A DNA stretch of 64,000 nt from Paraglaciecola sp. 20A4 (GCF_011378905.1 NZ_WTPY01000001.1:546628-610627); one strand, 5' to 3'; positions 1-9,000 are shown, counted from the first letter of the stretch. Notes: generated from the letters alone by a model not told the origin. Translations and numbers: made by a program.

Positions 1-585
1 ACTCGGATCGGGGTTATCTTCTAACACTAGCTTTTCAGTATCCCAATGGGCAGCCCGATAAGGCGTGAGTATAGACCAGCGCATATTCTTAAAGCGAGTT
101 TGGAAGAAGTCGAGTTTAATCTCCAAGCTAAAATGTTCCGGTTCATACCAAGCGATAAAGTGCTCTTGTTCGTCAAGCGCAACTTCTCTAAATCTCAAAA
201 AAGCACTCATTTTGTACGCATCGCGTTTTACCGCTTTAGCTAAAGTCATAAGCTGCATTATATCTTCGTCAGTTTTTAACTGAATAAGGTTTTTGTTCTG
301 GAAAATAACGCGCCATAAAACCCGATAACACAGAGCGAAGCGGCTAATATCTTGATGACACAACGCATATTTAAAAAGCATTAAGACAGACTTGGGAATA
401 GAGTGTTTCATCTGCTCTATAGGGGCGGGCGTAACCTCTTCAGTATCGCCAAACAGGTCGTTCTGTATAGACTCTGAACTTTGCCAAATAATGTTTTCAG
501 GGGGGATAGATTGCGCCAAACATTCTCTTGCTGCTATGCGCCACTCGTTGTATCCAGGCACTGAAGTGATGGTAATTGTTTTCAT
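1..585 (-). CDS. TIGR03915-type DNA metabolism protein, partial (partner of the radical SAM gene)
   Basis: Open frame of 195 codons from an ATG at 585 running off the left edge, so the C-terminus is missing. The start reads MKTITITSVPGYNEWR. Further in are RDAYKMSAFLRFREV, EHFIAWYEPEHF and RWSILTPYRAAHW, which I recognise as the conserved core of the 'probable DNA metabolism protein' family (TIGR03915). This family is regularly encoded beside a radical SAM DNA modification/repair protein, as here. The start lies 15 bases after the stop of the radical SAM gene on the same strand, so the two form an operon. Many family members carry a uracil-DNA-glycosylase-like domain at the C-terminus; that part would be off the edge. 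The biochemical role is unproven. Confidence 0.85.
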   Translation of the reverse strand, partial: MKTITITSVPGYNEWRIAARECLAQSIPPENIIWQSSESIQNDLFGDTEEVTPAPIEQMKHSIPKSVLMLFKYALCHQDISRFALCYRVLWRVIFQNKNLIQLKTDEDIMQLMTLAKAVKRDAYKMSAFLRFREVALDEQEHFIAWYEPEHFSLEIKLDFFQTRFKNMRWSILTPYRAAHWDTEKLVLEDNPDPS

Positions 586-600
586 CTTGGGCTACTTCAT

Positions 601-1842
601 TTAGGCGCCGAAAAGCTCAAACTGCTTAGGCTGTTTGAACTGCAGCTCAAAATTATTGCTATCGAGTAAATGAATAGCAGGTGAGTAGTCGCTTACAGTA
701 ATAAAAGGTTTTAGCTTTTGTAATGGCAGACGCATTTTAGTGAGATCCATCCAACTAAGCTTTGTATAACGGCGGATCGCCAGAATTTTTTGTACGGTGC
801 GCGCACCAAGACCAGGTATTCGTAGCAAGAGCAACTTGTCGGCTTTATTTAAATCAATTGGAAACACATGACGATTGCGTAATGCCCAAGCGAGTTTAGG
901 GTCATGGTCCATATCTAGCATGTCATTGTGCAAGATTTCATCAAGATTAAACCCATAAAAACGCAATAGCCAATCAGCCTGATAAAGACGGTGCTCGCGT
1001 ATTAGAGGTGCTGGCTTGAGCGGTAAAACCTCAGATGCATCTGGTATTGGCGAGAAAGCAGAGTAATAAACGCGGCGTAGCTTTTGTTGGCTATAGAGTT
1101 TAACGCTTGTTCCCAATATGATTTTATCGCTTGAGTCATCGGCGCCTATGATCATTTGGGTAGACTGTCCGCCAGGGGCAAAGCGGGGAGGGCGTTTACC
1201 AGAATGCGTTTTATCTACTTTATGCTCGGCTATTTTGTCTTTCAGAGTATTCATCGAGTTATGAATAGCGCCGAGGTCTTTTTCTGGCGCGTATTTATTT
1301 AAGGAAGGCTGGGTCGGCATTTCTACATTAATGCTTAGCCGATCGGCATATAAACCCGCTTCAGCCTGCAGCTCAGGCGAGGCATTGGGAATTGTCTTAA
1401 GGTGTATATAGCCCTTAAATCCGTGATCGATACGTAACGATTTTGCAATACGCACCATGCTTTCCATTGTAATATCTGGGGAACCGACAATGCCTGAACT
1501 AAGAAACAAGCCTTCGATATAATTGCGCTTATAAAAATTCAGTGTCAAATCTACCGTTTCTTTCACAGTGAAACGAGCACGTTGAACACTACTTGATACC
1601 CTATTGATGCAATAGTGACAATCGTAAATACAGTAGTTTGTCATTAGTATCTTTAGCAAAGACACACACCGCCCATCAGGGGTGAAACTGTGGCATATAC
1701 CAGTACCGCCAGTAAGAGAACCAATGCCAGTTTTATCAGTTTTCCCAGCCTTGCGTTTACCTGCCGTACCGCTTGCACATGAAGCGTCATACTTGGCTGC
1801 ATCTGAGAGAATTTCGAGTTTTTGAATCAGTTTGTCATGCAT
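601..1842 (-). CDS. Putative DNA modification/repair radical SAM protein
   Basis: 413 aa. The radical SAM cluster motif CxxxCxxC is C71, C75 and C78 (NYCIYDCHYC), preceded by GRCVSLLKILMTN and followed by NYIEGLFLSSGI. Residues about 338-358 (LLLLRIPGLGARTVQKIL) form a helix-hairpin-helix DNA-binding motif. This layout matches the TIGR03916 'putative DNA modification/repair radical SAM' family, at close to normal length. A Lys/Gly/Thr-rich stretch at residues 25-47 is a small insertion. A second small insertion at about 200-217 is also Lys-rich. It is the first gene of a two-gene operon with the TIGR03915-type gene downstream. A strong LexA-type box lies about 115 bases upstream. A link to DNA damage is inferred from the family, the HhH motif and the box; no substrate is known. 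Confidence 0.9.
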   Translation of the reverse strand: MHDKLIQKLEILSDAAKYDASCASGTAGKRKAGKTDKTGIGSLTGGTGICHSFTPDGRCVSLLKILMTNYCIYDCHYCINRVSSSVQRARFTVKETVDLTLNFYKRNYIEGLFLSSGIVGSPDITMESMVRIAKSLRIDHGFKGYIHLKTIPNASPELQAEAGLYADRLSINVEMPTQPSLNKYAPEKDLGAIHNSMNTLKDKIAEHKVDKTHSGKRPPRFAPGGQSTQMIIGADDSSDKIILGTSVKLYSQQKLRRVYYSAFSPIPDASEVLPLKPAPLIREHRLYQADWLLRFYGFNLDEILHNDMLDMDHDPKLAWALRNRHVFPIDLNKADKLLLLRIPGLGARTVQKILAIRRYTKLSWMDLTKMRLPLQKLKPFITVSDYSPAIHLLDSNNFELQFKQPKQFELFGA

Positions 1843-1956
1843 CGCAGATTATTACTTTCCCTAAGCAAATACACAAAGGCAGTCGATTCAGTCATAAATG
1901 ATGAAAAGGCATATGTGTATCGGTTATTTAATTTTCAAATTATCTTAGCGTTTATA

Positions 1957-1976
1957 TCATGTATAAATATACAGTA
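1957..1976 (-). promoter_or_regulatory. LexA (SOS) box candidate
   Basis: On the minus strand the site reads TACTGTATATTTATACATGA. It matches 17 of 20 positions of the E. coli-type consensus TACTGTATATATATACAGTA and has the CTGT-N8-ACA core. It sits about 115 bases upstream of the radical SAM repair gene, so SOS control of that operon is a reasonable inference. Confidence 0.65.
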
Positions 1977-2637
1977 CAATTTGCATTCTAGAATAAATGG
2001 GTCATTAATAAAAAGGGGTAAAGTGCTCTAAAGTAGGCGAGCCTGTTGCCGCAAAAAGTACTCTGACCTCGTATCTGCCTATCCCATCACCGCCCCTAAC
2101 TTAACGGGCGTTTTATACAGATTCTTTTTCACCACCGTTTGCCTCTGAACGAATTAAAAAAACATACATAATTAGAGTGACGAAATGATTATCTCTAGTT
2201 TCGAGGTGGAGTTTCCTACAAGAAGAGTTGAGGTACTTTAAGTTAGAACGATTGATGATTTTTACTGGGCTCTTGATGGTTGAGGGTTGAGCGTTGAGGA
2301 AGGAAATGGCGGGCAAGGTCGATTTTAGGCAAGGGAGTAGGCTACAAGATATGTATGCAATGTGGTCGTTAGAAGGCCTTCAACCACGCTTTATAGCTGC
2401 GTTATACCTCTTTAGCTATGCCTCTGCTAGTTTCAAAAATAGGGCAGGGCGCATTATTACTTGTCTAGTTTACGAGGTGCCTTTTACGCTCTTGTTTTTA
2501 CCATTGATTGGATAAGTTTTATGTTGGCGTTACTTACGCCGCTCTGTTTTGAAAGCGTTGGCCAGCTAGCTAGGCTATCTTGAATTTTCTCTCGTGCTTT
2601 GAGCACGTTTTCTCTTGGCTTTTGCTGGGGATATAAG

Positions 2638-2693
2638 TGACATTATAATGTCATTTAGCCTGATATTTTGCTTGTAGTGACCTTATAGTGTCA
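2638..2693. promoter_or_regulatory. Paired palindromic operators, orphan
   Basis: TGACATTATAATGTCA (2638-2653) is a perfect 16-base palindrome. TGACCTTATAGTGTCA (2678-2693) has the same TGAC-N8-GTCA form. The centres are exactly 40 bases apart, about four helical turns, as expected for cooperative binding by a dimeric repressor such as those of toxin-antitoxin or phage systems. No adjacent gene reads away from them, so the regulator may be lost or located elsewhere. Confidence 0.5.
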
Positions 2694-2847
2694 GTACTTA
2701 GGCATGTCACGATGTGACTTTAATGAGTGGCATTGGCTAGGGCTGATGACAGCCCTGTTCAAGATTTGTTACTCGTTCTTACAAGCGAGTCTTACAGACG
2801 AGTTAATACAAAGCAGGCAAAACAACAGGTGTGCTATGACAAAAGCA

Positions 2848-4041
2848 CTAGCCCTCTATCGCATTCATGCCGAGGGTTGCCTGAAACGTGAAAATCGTTC
2901 TGCTGTCGTTTGAGCACACGGCTAATGTTCCATCATGGGCACAGGTGATTTGTGAGGCTATGAACAAGCCTAAACCTAGGCCGCCGGTTTGCTTGTTACT
3001 TTCATTGCGCCAAAAAGGTTGAAAAAGCTTATCAACGACCTCTGGTCTTATGGGGTCGCCGCCATTGGTAACGGTTAGTGCGAATACGCCGTTTTCTATG
3101 GTTGCGTTAACCTCAATGGCTTGTTGCGGATCGCCATGCACAATGGCGTTTATTAATAGGTTTGACAACAACTGCGCTATTCGCTCGGGGTCGCAATTAA
3201 CCGAGCCCTTTATATCAATGTGAGTTTGAATTTCTCGCTGCGGGTTCAGCCCAGAGAGTTCATCAACGGTATGGGTTAGCATATCTTCAAGGTTGTTCAC
3301 CGTCTTGACGTTTAACTGCATGCCGTTACCCATTTTACCTCGAGTTAGGTCCATCACATCGCTAATTAAACGCTTCATTCTTGTTGCGCTGCTGTCCATG
3401 CGCGCGAGTATTTTTTGAGAGGTGGCATCTGTTACTTGGTCTTGTAAAAAGCTGACCCCCATCGTCAGTGCTGACAGCGGTGTTCTTAAATCATGCCCTA
3501 GAATGGCAATGTATTGCTCTTGCAGTTTGGTTGCTGCCTTTTCGTTGAATAACTCAGATTGGGCAGTGATTAGCCTTTCGTCAACTTCAATTTGGCGTGA
3601 AATCAACTCAGCGAATGACTTGATTTGCTGTTGAATTTCAACTGTTTTCAATTTTACCGGCAGCGGGTCTAAACCGCATAACGTACCGAAAAAGTCACCA
3701 TTTTTACTGTATATAGGAAAGGAAAAGTAACTTTCAAACCCGTACATAATGGGAATTTCGCTTTTGCTGTAATGGGCATCCTCTAAAGCGTGTTCAATAA
3801 CGATTGGCTGAGTTGACCTTTTGACTTGAATACAAAAAGTGGTTGATATATCAAGCTCATCACCAGGATTGAGATTAAAGTTAACCCGGTCGAGTACTGC
3901 ACATGTCGTCCATTTTTCATCGGTTACGCGGGCAATACAAATAAAGCGCAGCCCTGTGGCATCAGCCAGCATTTTCATTATATGTGGGACCGCTTCTATA
4001 GACTGAATAGTCTGAATATCTTTTTCAATTAACGCGTTCAT
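2848..4041 (-). CDS. GAF-domain sensor histidine kinase, soluble
   Basis: 397 aa with no membrane segment. A GAF domain covers about residues 10-155 and includes the SxPIYSKNGDFFGTLCGLD stretch typical of GAF sensors. A short coiled coil leads to the HisKA domain with phospho-acceptor H183 (GHDLRTP). The HATPase domain follows, with N-box LLINAIVHG at about 294-302 and G2 box GGLGLGLFIA at 353-362. The G1 box is atypical: LTVTNGGDP in place of DxGxG. No response regulator gene is adjacent, so the partner is elsewhere. The input signal is unknown. GAF domains bind small molecules or tetrapyrroles, but the chromophore Cys of phytochromes cannot be assigned here. Confidence 0.9.
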   Translation of the reverse strand: MNALIEKDIQTIQSIEAVPHIMKMLADATGLRFICIARVTDEKWTTCAVLDRVNFNLNPGDELDISTTFCIQVKRSTQPIVIEHALEDAHYSKSEIPIMYGFESYFSFPIYSKNGDFFGTLCGLDPLPVKLKTVEIQQQIKSFAELISRQIEVDERLITAQSELFNEKAATKLQEQYIAILGHDLRTPLSALTMGVSFLQDQVTDATSQKILARMDSSATRMKRLISDVMDLTRGKMGNGMQLNVKTVNNLEDMLTHTVDELSGLNPQREIQTHIDIKGSVNCDPERIAQLLSNLLINAIVHGDPQQAIEVNATIENGVFALTVTNGGDPIRPEVVDKLFQPFWRNESNKQTGGLGLGLFIASQITCAHDGTLAVCSNDSRTIFTFQATLGMNAIEG

Positions 4042-4566
4042 TAAATACTCTTTGCTTAGCGCACTTAGGGCTTATTTCTTTTCACGATTTATATATTTTG
4101 TCATTCAATTGTCGATAAATCACCATTGCATTTTGGCATGAAGTTTAGCGCTATCGACGCTTAGACAATTTGGCGGAAATTTTTAGCATTACCCACAGGC
4201 TTTTTCAATGACATTCACTCACTAGCTGCAACCAGAGTTGATTCTTCAAGGAAAATCGTGGCTCGTGCAATATTGCTACTATGGAGCTTGCTGCTTAGCT
4301 TGCTGCTTAGCTAGCGCCTTGGCTATCTTCTTTGCAGCCTTTTTAGTGCATACCCTCGACTATCACTAACCAATATCACGCCGTCTTATTTCGGCAATCT
4401 GATGAATTGCAATCGCTCAATAAAACAGCAATTTTTATTGATCTGGATCAAAATGAAGATCAGCGAAATAGCGTTTAATTTACTCACTGATAGGCGAAGT
4501 ACTTTTAGCGAGCTTATCAGCCAACCCGATTCTAGCAACCCGATTCAAATTTTTGATAGGAGATTG
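4042..4566. other. Intergenic region between kinase and hsp20
   Basis: 525 bases holding divergent promoters. It contains a 12-base tandem repeat AGCTTGCTGCTT, two copies at 4285-4308 plus a partial AGCT, an FNR-type palindrome (4438-4451), and an 11-base direct repeat CAACCCGATTC at 4522-4532 and 4536-4546 just before hsp20. No clear sigma-32 promoter was found. Confidence 0.5.
4438..4451. promoter_or_regulatory. FNR/Anr-type box
   Basis: TTGATCTGGATCAA is a perfect match to the FNR/EtrA/Anr consensus TTGAT-N4-ATCAA. It lies about 116 bases upstream of the chosen hsp20 start. Oxygen-dependent control of hsp20, and possibly glgC, is inferred. Confidence 0.6.
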
Positions 4567-5067
4567 ATGATGAGTAACTTATCCATTAATAGTCGTTCTA
4601 CTGAAAAAAAACCTTCTGGCCAGTTCCCCCATCTGCTTGGCCAACATTTTCTCAATGATTTTGTGCAAAATTTCACGACGCATTTTCCGTTCGTACGTGA
4701 CGCAGCAGGCACTGGTAACGCTAAATTAGACTTTGTGAACCCTAAAGTGGATATCACGGAGAACAAAAAGGCCTATACCTTAACGGCAGAATTGCCCGGA
4801 CTTGATAGCGACGATGTCACCTTGGATTTATCAGATGGTGTGCTAACCCTCAGCGGCCAGAAAAAATACCAGAGTGAAGCCGACAAGGATGACAACGTGC
4901 ATATTATGGAGCGCAGCTACGGCAGCTTTCAGCGGAGTTTTAGCTTGCCCGTGAGTGTTGATCAAGACGCGATTAAAGCAGAGTTCAAAAAGGGCTTGCT
5001 CAAGGTCAATTTGCCTAAATCGGTAAAGGCTCAGGAGCTACAGCGAAAAATCGAAATTTCTGGTTAA
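4567..5067 (+). CDS. Small heat shock protein, Hsp20/alpha-crystallin family
   Basis: 166 aa from this start. ATP-independent chaperone that binds unfolding proteins in the cytoplasm. The alpha-crystallin domain covers about residues 60-150. It includes DFVNPKVDITENKKAY, the AELPGL turn, ERSYGSFQRSFSLP and the conserved A-x-x-x-G-L-L motif (AEFKKGLLKVNLPK). The frame is open upstream to 4402, but AGGAG at 4558-4562 supports ATG 4567 or ATG 4570. The extra 55 residues would not fit the family. A FNR-type site lies upstream. glgC follows 87 bases later on the same strand without a visible terminator, so co-transcription is possible. Confidence 0.93.
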   Translation: MMSNLSINSRSTEKKPSGQFPHLLGQHFLNDFVQNFTTHFPFVRDAAGTGNAKLDFVNPKVDITENKKAYTLTAELPGLDSDDVTLDLSDGVLTLSGQKKYQSEADKDDNVHIMERSYGSFQRSFSLPVSVDQDAIKAEFKKGLLKVNLPKSVKAQELQRKIEISG

Positions 5068-5154
5068 GGTGACTCAGGTAACTGATTTACTGAAAACGAC
5101 ATCTTATTGAGGAACAAAGTATTGGGTCAGGGATGACCTTTATCGGAGCTTGTT

Positions 5155-6540
5155 ATGAATGTGGAAGCAGATATGCAAATGGTATTAAAAGACACCTTGG
5201 TGTTAGTTCTCGCTGGCGGGCAGGGCTCACGCCTTGACGGATTAACCGAGACGCGCGCTAAACCCGTATTAGAGTTTGGCAGCCATTGTCGTATTATCGA
5301 CTTTCCCCTGTCTAATTGCGTGAACTCGGGGTTAAACCATATTGCTGTGCTGACACAATACAAGTCGCAATGCTTAATACGTCATTTGATGCAACATTGG
5401 GGCAGGCTGAATAATAACGTTGGTGGTTGCTTTGATATATTGCCAGCGTCCCAGCAGAATGATGAAAGTTGGTATCAAGGTACCGCAGATGCGTGTTTTC
5501 AAAATTTAGCTTACATAAAATCCAAAACGCCTAAATATGTGATGATCCTCTCTGGCGACCATGTCTATCAAATGGATTACCGCAAATTGTTGGCAACCCA
5601 TGTGAATAATAACGCTGACATGACCGTGTCTTGCATTGAAGTGCCGACTAAAAATGCGGCTAAGCAATTGGGAGTATTAAGCGCCGCACGTGATGGGCGA
5701 ATTACCGCGTTTACTGAAAAACCTGATACGCCCCACGCGTTGATTGACGCACCGGATTACTGCTTAGCGTCGATGGGTAATTACGTGGTGAATGCCGATG
5801 TACTGTATTCGCTTTTAGAAGAGGACGCGCAGCATGACGATTCTGCCCACGACTTTGGCAAAAACGTTATCCCCAGCATTATTCAGCGTCACCGGGTTTT
5901 TTCCCATCGCTTTCGTGACGCCAGTGGTGAGCAAATACCTTATTGGCGTGATGTAGGCACCTTAGATAGCTATTGGCGTGCTCATTTAGATTTACTCAAT
6001 AACCGTGACATGCTTAATTTCACCGATCCTGATTGGCCTATTTGGGGCAGCGCATTTTCAAATGCACCAGTGGAAATTTTGAAAAGTTCTGATTTAGCGT
6101 CATGTCACATCGACCAGGTCTTGATTGGTTCGGGCTGTCGGTTAGACAGTTGTCGCGTAGTACAATCTGTGTTGTCGACTAACTGTAAAATAGCGCCTTG
6201 CGCAGTACTGAACAAATGTGTGCTGTTGCCCAATGTCACCGTTGGCTTTGGCGCCAAGCTCGAAAACGTAATAGTTGATAAGGGTGTGGAAATACCCGAT
6301 AATTTTGTTATTAAAGACTCAGTATTAGCGAAGCAGCAGGGTTTTACGGTTACTAAGACCGGTGTGGTGTTGGTGACACAAGACGTGTTGAATAAGCTTA
6401 TCAAGACACCAGCGCATGTCGATATGTCTACACATATATTTAAACTTTGCGGCGATGAGTGGTTAACCTATGAAGACGCGATGCCCAAAGCAAATAGTGG
6501 CAATTTAGTTGGTCAGCGTAAGGTCACTGTTAATCAATAA
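5155..6540 (+). CDS. glgC: Glucose-1-phosphate adenylyltransferase (ADP-glucose pyrophosphorylase)
   Basis: 461 aa, slightly longer than E. coli GlgC (431 aa). Makes ADP-glucose from ATP and glucose-1-phosphate, the committed step of bacterial glycogen synthesis. The nucleotide loop is AGGQGSRL (20-27), followed by RAKPVLEFG and RIIDFPLSNC. WYQGTADA and FTEKP are the substrate-binding motifs, and the C-terminal third is a left-handed beta-helix domain with hexapeptide-like repeats. Start supported by CGGAG six bases upstream of ATG 5155. No glgA, glgB or glgP is nearby, so it stands outside a glycogen operon and beside hsp20. That hints at stress- or oxygen-linked control through the upstream FNR-type box. 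Confidence 0.95.
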   Translation: MNVEADMQMVLKDTLVLVLAGGQGSRLDGLTETRAKPVLEFGSHCRIIDFPLSNCVNSGLNHIAVLTQYKSQCLIRHLMQHWGRLNNNVGGCFDILPASQQNDESWYQGTADACFQNLAYIKSKTPKYVMILSGDHVYQMDYRKLLATHVNNNADMTVSCIEVPTKNAAKQLGVLSAARDGRITAFTEKPDTPHALIDAPDYCLASMGNYVVNADVLYSLLEEDAQHDDSAHDFGKNVIPSIIQRHRVFSHRFRDASGEQIPYWRDVGTLDSYWRAHLDLLNNRDMLNFTDPDWPIWGSAFSNAPVEILKSSDLASCHIDQVLIGSGCRLDSCRVVQSVLSTNCKIAPCAVLNKCVLLPNVTVGFGAKLENVIVDKGVEIPDNFVIKDSVLAKQQGFTVTKTGVVLVTQDVLNKLIKTPAHVDMSTHIFKLCGDEWLTYEDAMPKANSGNLVGQRKVTVNQ

Positions 6541-6676
6541 CCGCTAATGATGGTCTTAAAACGTAGCTGTTTTAGTCAATAGCTACTGATAGTATGCCCG
6601 CGAGCAAACTTGGGTTGTTTCGAGCTGTGCAATGGGTAAACAGGGTGCGCTTATATCACTGTATATCCATCATCTC

Positions 6677-7093
6677 TTAAAGTTCTGATTGTGCGCCGGC
6701 CATCTTTTTCAAAAAATTGAATGCTTGCATTTGGGTCATATCACGAGGTGAAAAGTCGCTTTGCCCCAGCTCTTTTAATAAAGCTGAAAACTCTGCTGAA
6801 CTGCCTGCGTAACCCATCTGCCATTGGGGAAATATTTGCTCGTTGACTTCCTCATAGCTGATAATGACGATGTCATCGTGCCTAGGGTCATCCGCAATAT
6901 CTAAGTACAGTTCGTTGACCGTTTCTCTATCACCTTCTAGGGCTTGCAAGAAATAGCGTTTGTCATAACAAAGCATACCGCATACATCAACACTGCTGTT
7001 GTTATCACGGGCAGTGCCTAGAATATCTTTTAAGTCAGATAATGACATTTCTCTCGATGCGCGACTGTAATAAAGCAATCTCACTAATTTCAT
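6677..7093 (-). CDS. BLUF-domain blue-light photoreceptor
   Basis: 138 aa, essentially a single BLUF domain with a short C-terminal helix region. BLUF proteins bind FAD and sense blue light through a Tyr/Gln/Asn hydrogen-bond network. Those residues are present: Tyr8 (RLLYYS), Asn31 or Asn32 (ARDNNSS) and Gln50 (FLQALEG), and a Trp (QWQMGYAG) lies late in the domain. No effector domain is fused, so it probably acts by protein-protein contact. AAGG lies upstream of the ATG. It is divergently transcribed from a soluble histidine kinase 96 bases away, a possible partner. Confidence 0.93.
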   Translation of the reverse strand: MKLVRLLYYSRASREMSLSDLKDILGTARDNNSSVDVCGMLCYDKRYFLQALEGDRETVNELYLDIADDPRHDDIVIISYEEVNEQIFPQWQMGYAGSSAEFSALLKELGQSDFSPRDMTQMQAFNFLKKMAGAQSEL

Positions 7094-7189
7094 ATTGGCC
7101 TTCTTTTCCTTATGGTAGAAATATTCTAAAGCGCACGGCTTGCTGAATATTCTAGATCCCCCTATGATTTTCTTACTAGTCGATTTTTA

Positions 7190-8998
7190 ATGGAATACTC
7201 CACGATGCAAAACCCTAGCCTTACGCTGCCAATCATTACCATTGGTTGCGCTGAAATCCAACAAAATGAGTTGGAAGGGTGGCGAGAACATATCCATATT
7301 AATACTTTTCGAGCGATAAAAAAGCAATTTCGCCATGCAAAACCGGCGTTAATTGTGGCCTGTATTGCCAACTCGGACGATGAACAGTTAAGTGAGCAAG
7401 TGACGGTTTTCGTACGAGAGGGATTATTGAATAATGATACCCGCATTATACTGCTGCAATCGCCTTTATATGATCTGGATCAAGTTAATTGGATAGGTAC
7501 CATGCAAGTAAATGGCTGCCTCTTGGCAGAACCGAGCAAGCGCACTTTTAATCTGTCTATTCTCAACCGTGAAATTGATACCTTTGCACACATTGAAGAT
7601 AACCGTAGGCAGCACGAAGCTGAAACGAACATGCTGATGTGTATTAGTCAGTTTTCACGTGGTACAGAATCAGTAGCGGACTTGCTAAAGGCTTTTTCGT
7701 CGTCCTTAACGGCTTTGTGTTACTCATCTTGTTGTTTGCACATTAAAATACAAGCCCATGATCAAGGTCATATAAGTTACTGCGATTATGAAAAATCCGA
7801 CCTAGTGGATAATTTTAATCAAGTGCTTGGTTTACCCGCGCTCCCCGACTATTTAAAGAAAACCCTTGATGAACAACAGCCGCAGATCAATCTGTTACCG
7901 GAAGAGATAAACCTTGATCGAATTGAGCAAAAGCTAGGCGAAAAAATCGGTAGCTATTTAACGTTTCCCATCGTCGCTTACAATAAAACACTGTACCTCC
8001 TGATGTATTTTGTTTCACAAGAGCAAATGGACAAGGTGTCTATGAAGCAAATTAATGTCATTAATAAAGCATCTGAACAACTGACCTTACTGTTAGAAAG
8101 AAGGCAGGCAGAATATAGTTTAAAGCGTCAGTACAAACGTTTGAAAGAAACGTTAGTTGATTTAAAAACGGCTAAACAAGAACTACAGCATAAAGAAAAA
8201 ATGGCCAGTATCGGACAAATGGCGGCAGGTATTGCCCATGAAATTAACAATCCGTTGGCGTATGTGATGACCAATTTTACGTGCATGGATGAGTACCTGA
8301 AAAGCATTATGCAACTACAGGGTTTACAATCTGAGTTCTTGGCATCAATTGATATCGGGCGCGATCAAAAAATAACCGAGTTACGAAACAACATTTCAAA
8401 GTTTGAGAAAGACGAAGGTATGGCCTTTATTCTAGAGGATATCCGTTCAGTCATTGCAGAATCTCACAGTGGGTTAAAACGAGTAAGAGATATTATCACT
8501 GATTTGAAATCCTTTACCTATAGTCAATCGACCGAGCTAGAAGTCTGTGACTTAACACAGGTAATCGACGATACGCTAAAATTATTGTCTTATGACTTAG
8601 ACGACACAATCAAAGTCGAGAAAAACCTCGAAGATTTGCCGACATTTATGGCTCATAACGGATTAATGCAGCAAGTTTTTACCAATTTAATTAAAAATGC
8701 GGCACAAGCCCTGAGTGAAGCAAAAATCATTTCCCCTAAAATCTGTATAAATACCCAAAGCAAAAACGGATCTATTTATATTACCGTAAGAGATAATGGT
8801 CCGGGGATCCCCGAAAGCGCCCGTGAGAAGATATTTGAACCCTTTTACACAACAAAGACTGTTGGTGAGGGAACGGGCCTAGGCTTGTCGGTCACATTTA
8901 ATATTATTAAAAAACTGGCGGGTACGATAACGCTTGATAGTGAGCTAGGCAAATTCACCCAATTTACCATGATATTTCCTATTAGTGCTCATTCATAG
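7190..8998 (+). CDS. Soluble sensor histidine kinase with pseudo-receiver and GAF-like input
   Basis: 602 aa with no membrane segment. Residues about 12-130 look like a degenerate receiver-type fold, followed by a GAF-like region (about 145-300) and a coiled coil (about 305-340). The HisKA box has H350 in GIAHEINNPLAY. The kinase domain has N-box QQVFTNLIKNAAQAL (494-508), DNGPG (535-539), IFEPFYTTK and GTGLGLSV (561-568). No response regulator is adjacent. The start is uncertain because neither ATG 7190 nor ATG 7205 has a good ribosome site. It shares a short intergenic region with the divergent BLUF gene, so a role in light signalling is possible but unproven. Confidence 0.9.
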   Translation: MEYSTMQNPSLTLPIITIGCAEIQQNELEGWREHIHINTFRAIKKQFRHAKPALIVACIANSDDEQLSEQVTVFVREGLLNNDTRIILLQSPLYDLDQVNWIGTMQVNGCLLAEPSKRTFNLSILNREIDTFAHIEDNRRQHEAETNMLMCISQFSRGTESVADLLKAFSSSLTALCYSSCCLHIKIQAHDQGHISYCDYEKSDLVDNFNQVLGLPALPDYLKKTLDEQQPQINLLPEEINLDRIEQKLGEKIGSYLTFPIVAYNKTLYLLMYFVSQEQMDKVSMKQINVINKASEQLTLLLERRQAEYSLKRQYKRLKETLVDLKTAKQELQHKEKMASIGQMAAGIAHEINNPLAYVMTNFTCMDEYLKSIMQLQGLQSEFLASIDIGRDQKITELRNNISKFEKDEGMAFILEDIRSVIAESHSGLKRVRDIITDLKSFTYSQSTELEVCDLTQVIDDTLKLLSYDLDDTIKVEKNLEDLPTFMAHNGLMQQVFTNLIKNAAQALSEAKIISPKICINTQSKNGSIYITVRDNGPGIPESAREKIFEPFYTTKTVGEGTGLGLSVTFNIIKKLAGTITLDSELGKFTQFTMIFPISAHS

Positions 8999-9000
8999 AA

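Larger units (their letters stand above)
1843..2847. other. Long intergenic region, 1.0 kb
   Basis: No convincing gene. It holds the LexA-type box (1957-1976), a weak hairpin with GGGCG pairing and a short T-run (2091-2115), and two TGAC-N8-GTCA palindromes (2638-2693). The short open frames here lack ribosome sites and recognisable motifs. The stretch could be the remains of a lost gene or small system that used the paired operators. Confidence 0.5.

Noticed and set aside
2113..2316. Possible 67-aa gene on the minus strand
   Set aside because: No ribosome site, no motif and a composition typical of non-coding DNA.
4402..4566. Upstream extension of the hsp20 frame
   Set aside because: 55 extra residues do not fit the family, contain the FNR-type box, and a good AGGAG lies before ATG 4567/4570.
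7471..7482. Second FNR-like palindrome TGATCTGGATCA
   Set aside because: It lies inside the kinase coding sequence and lacks the outer bases of the consensus on one side.
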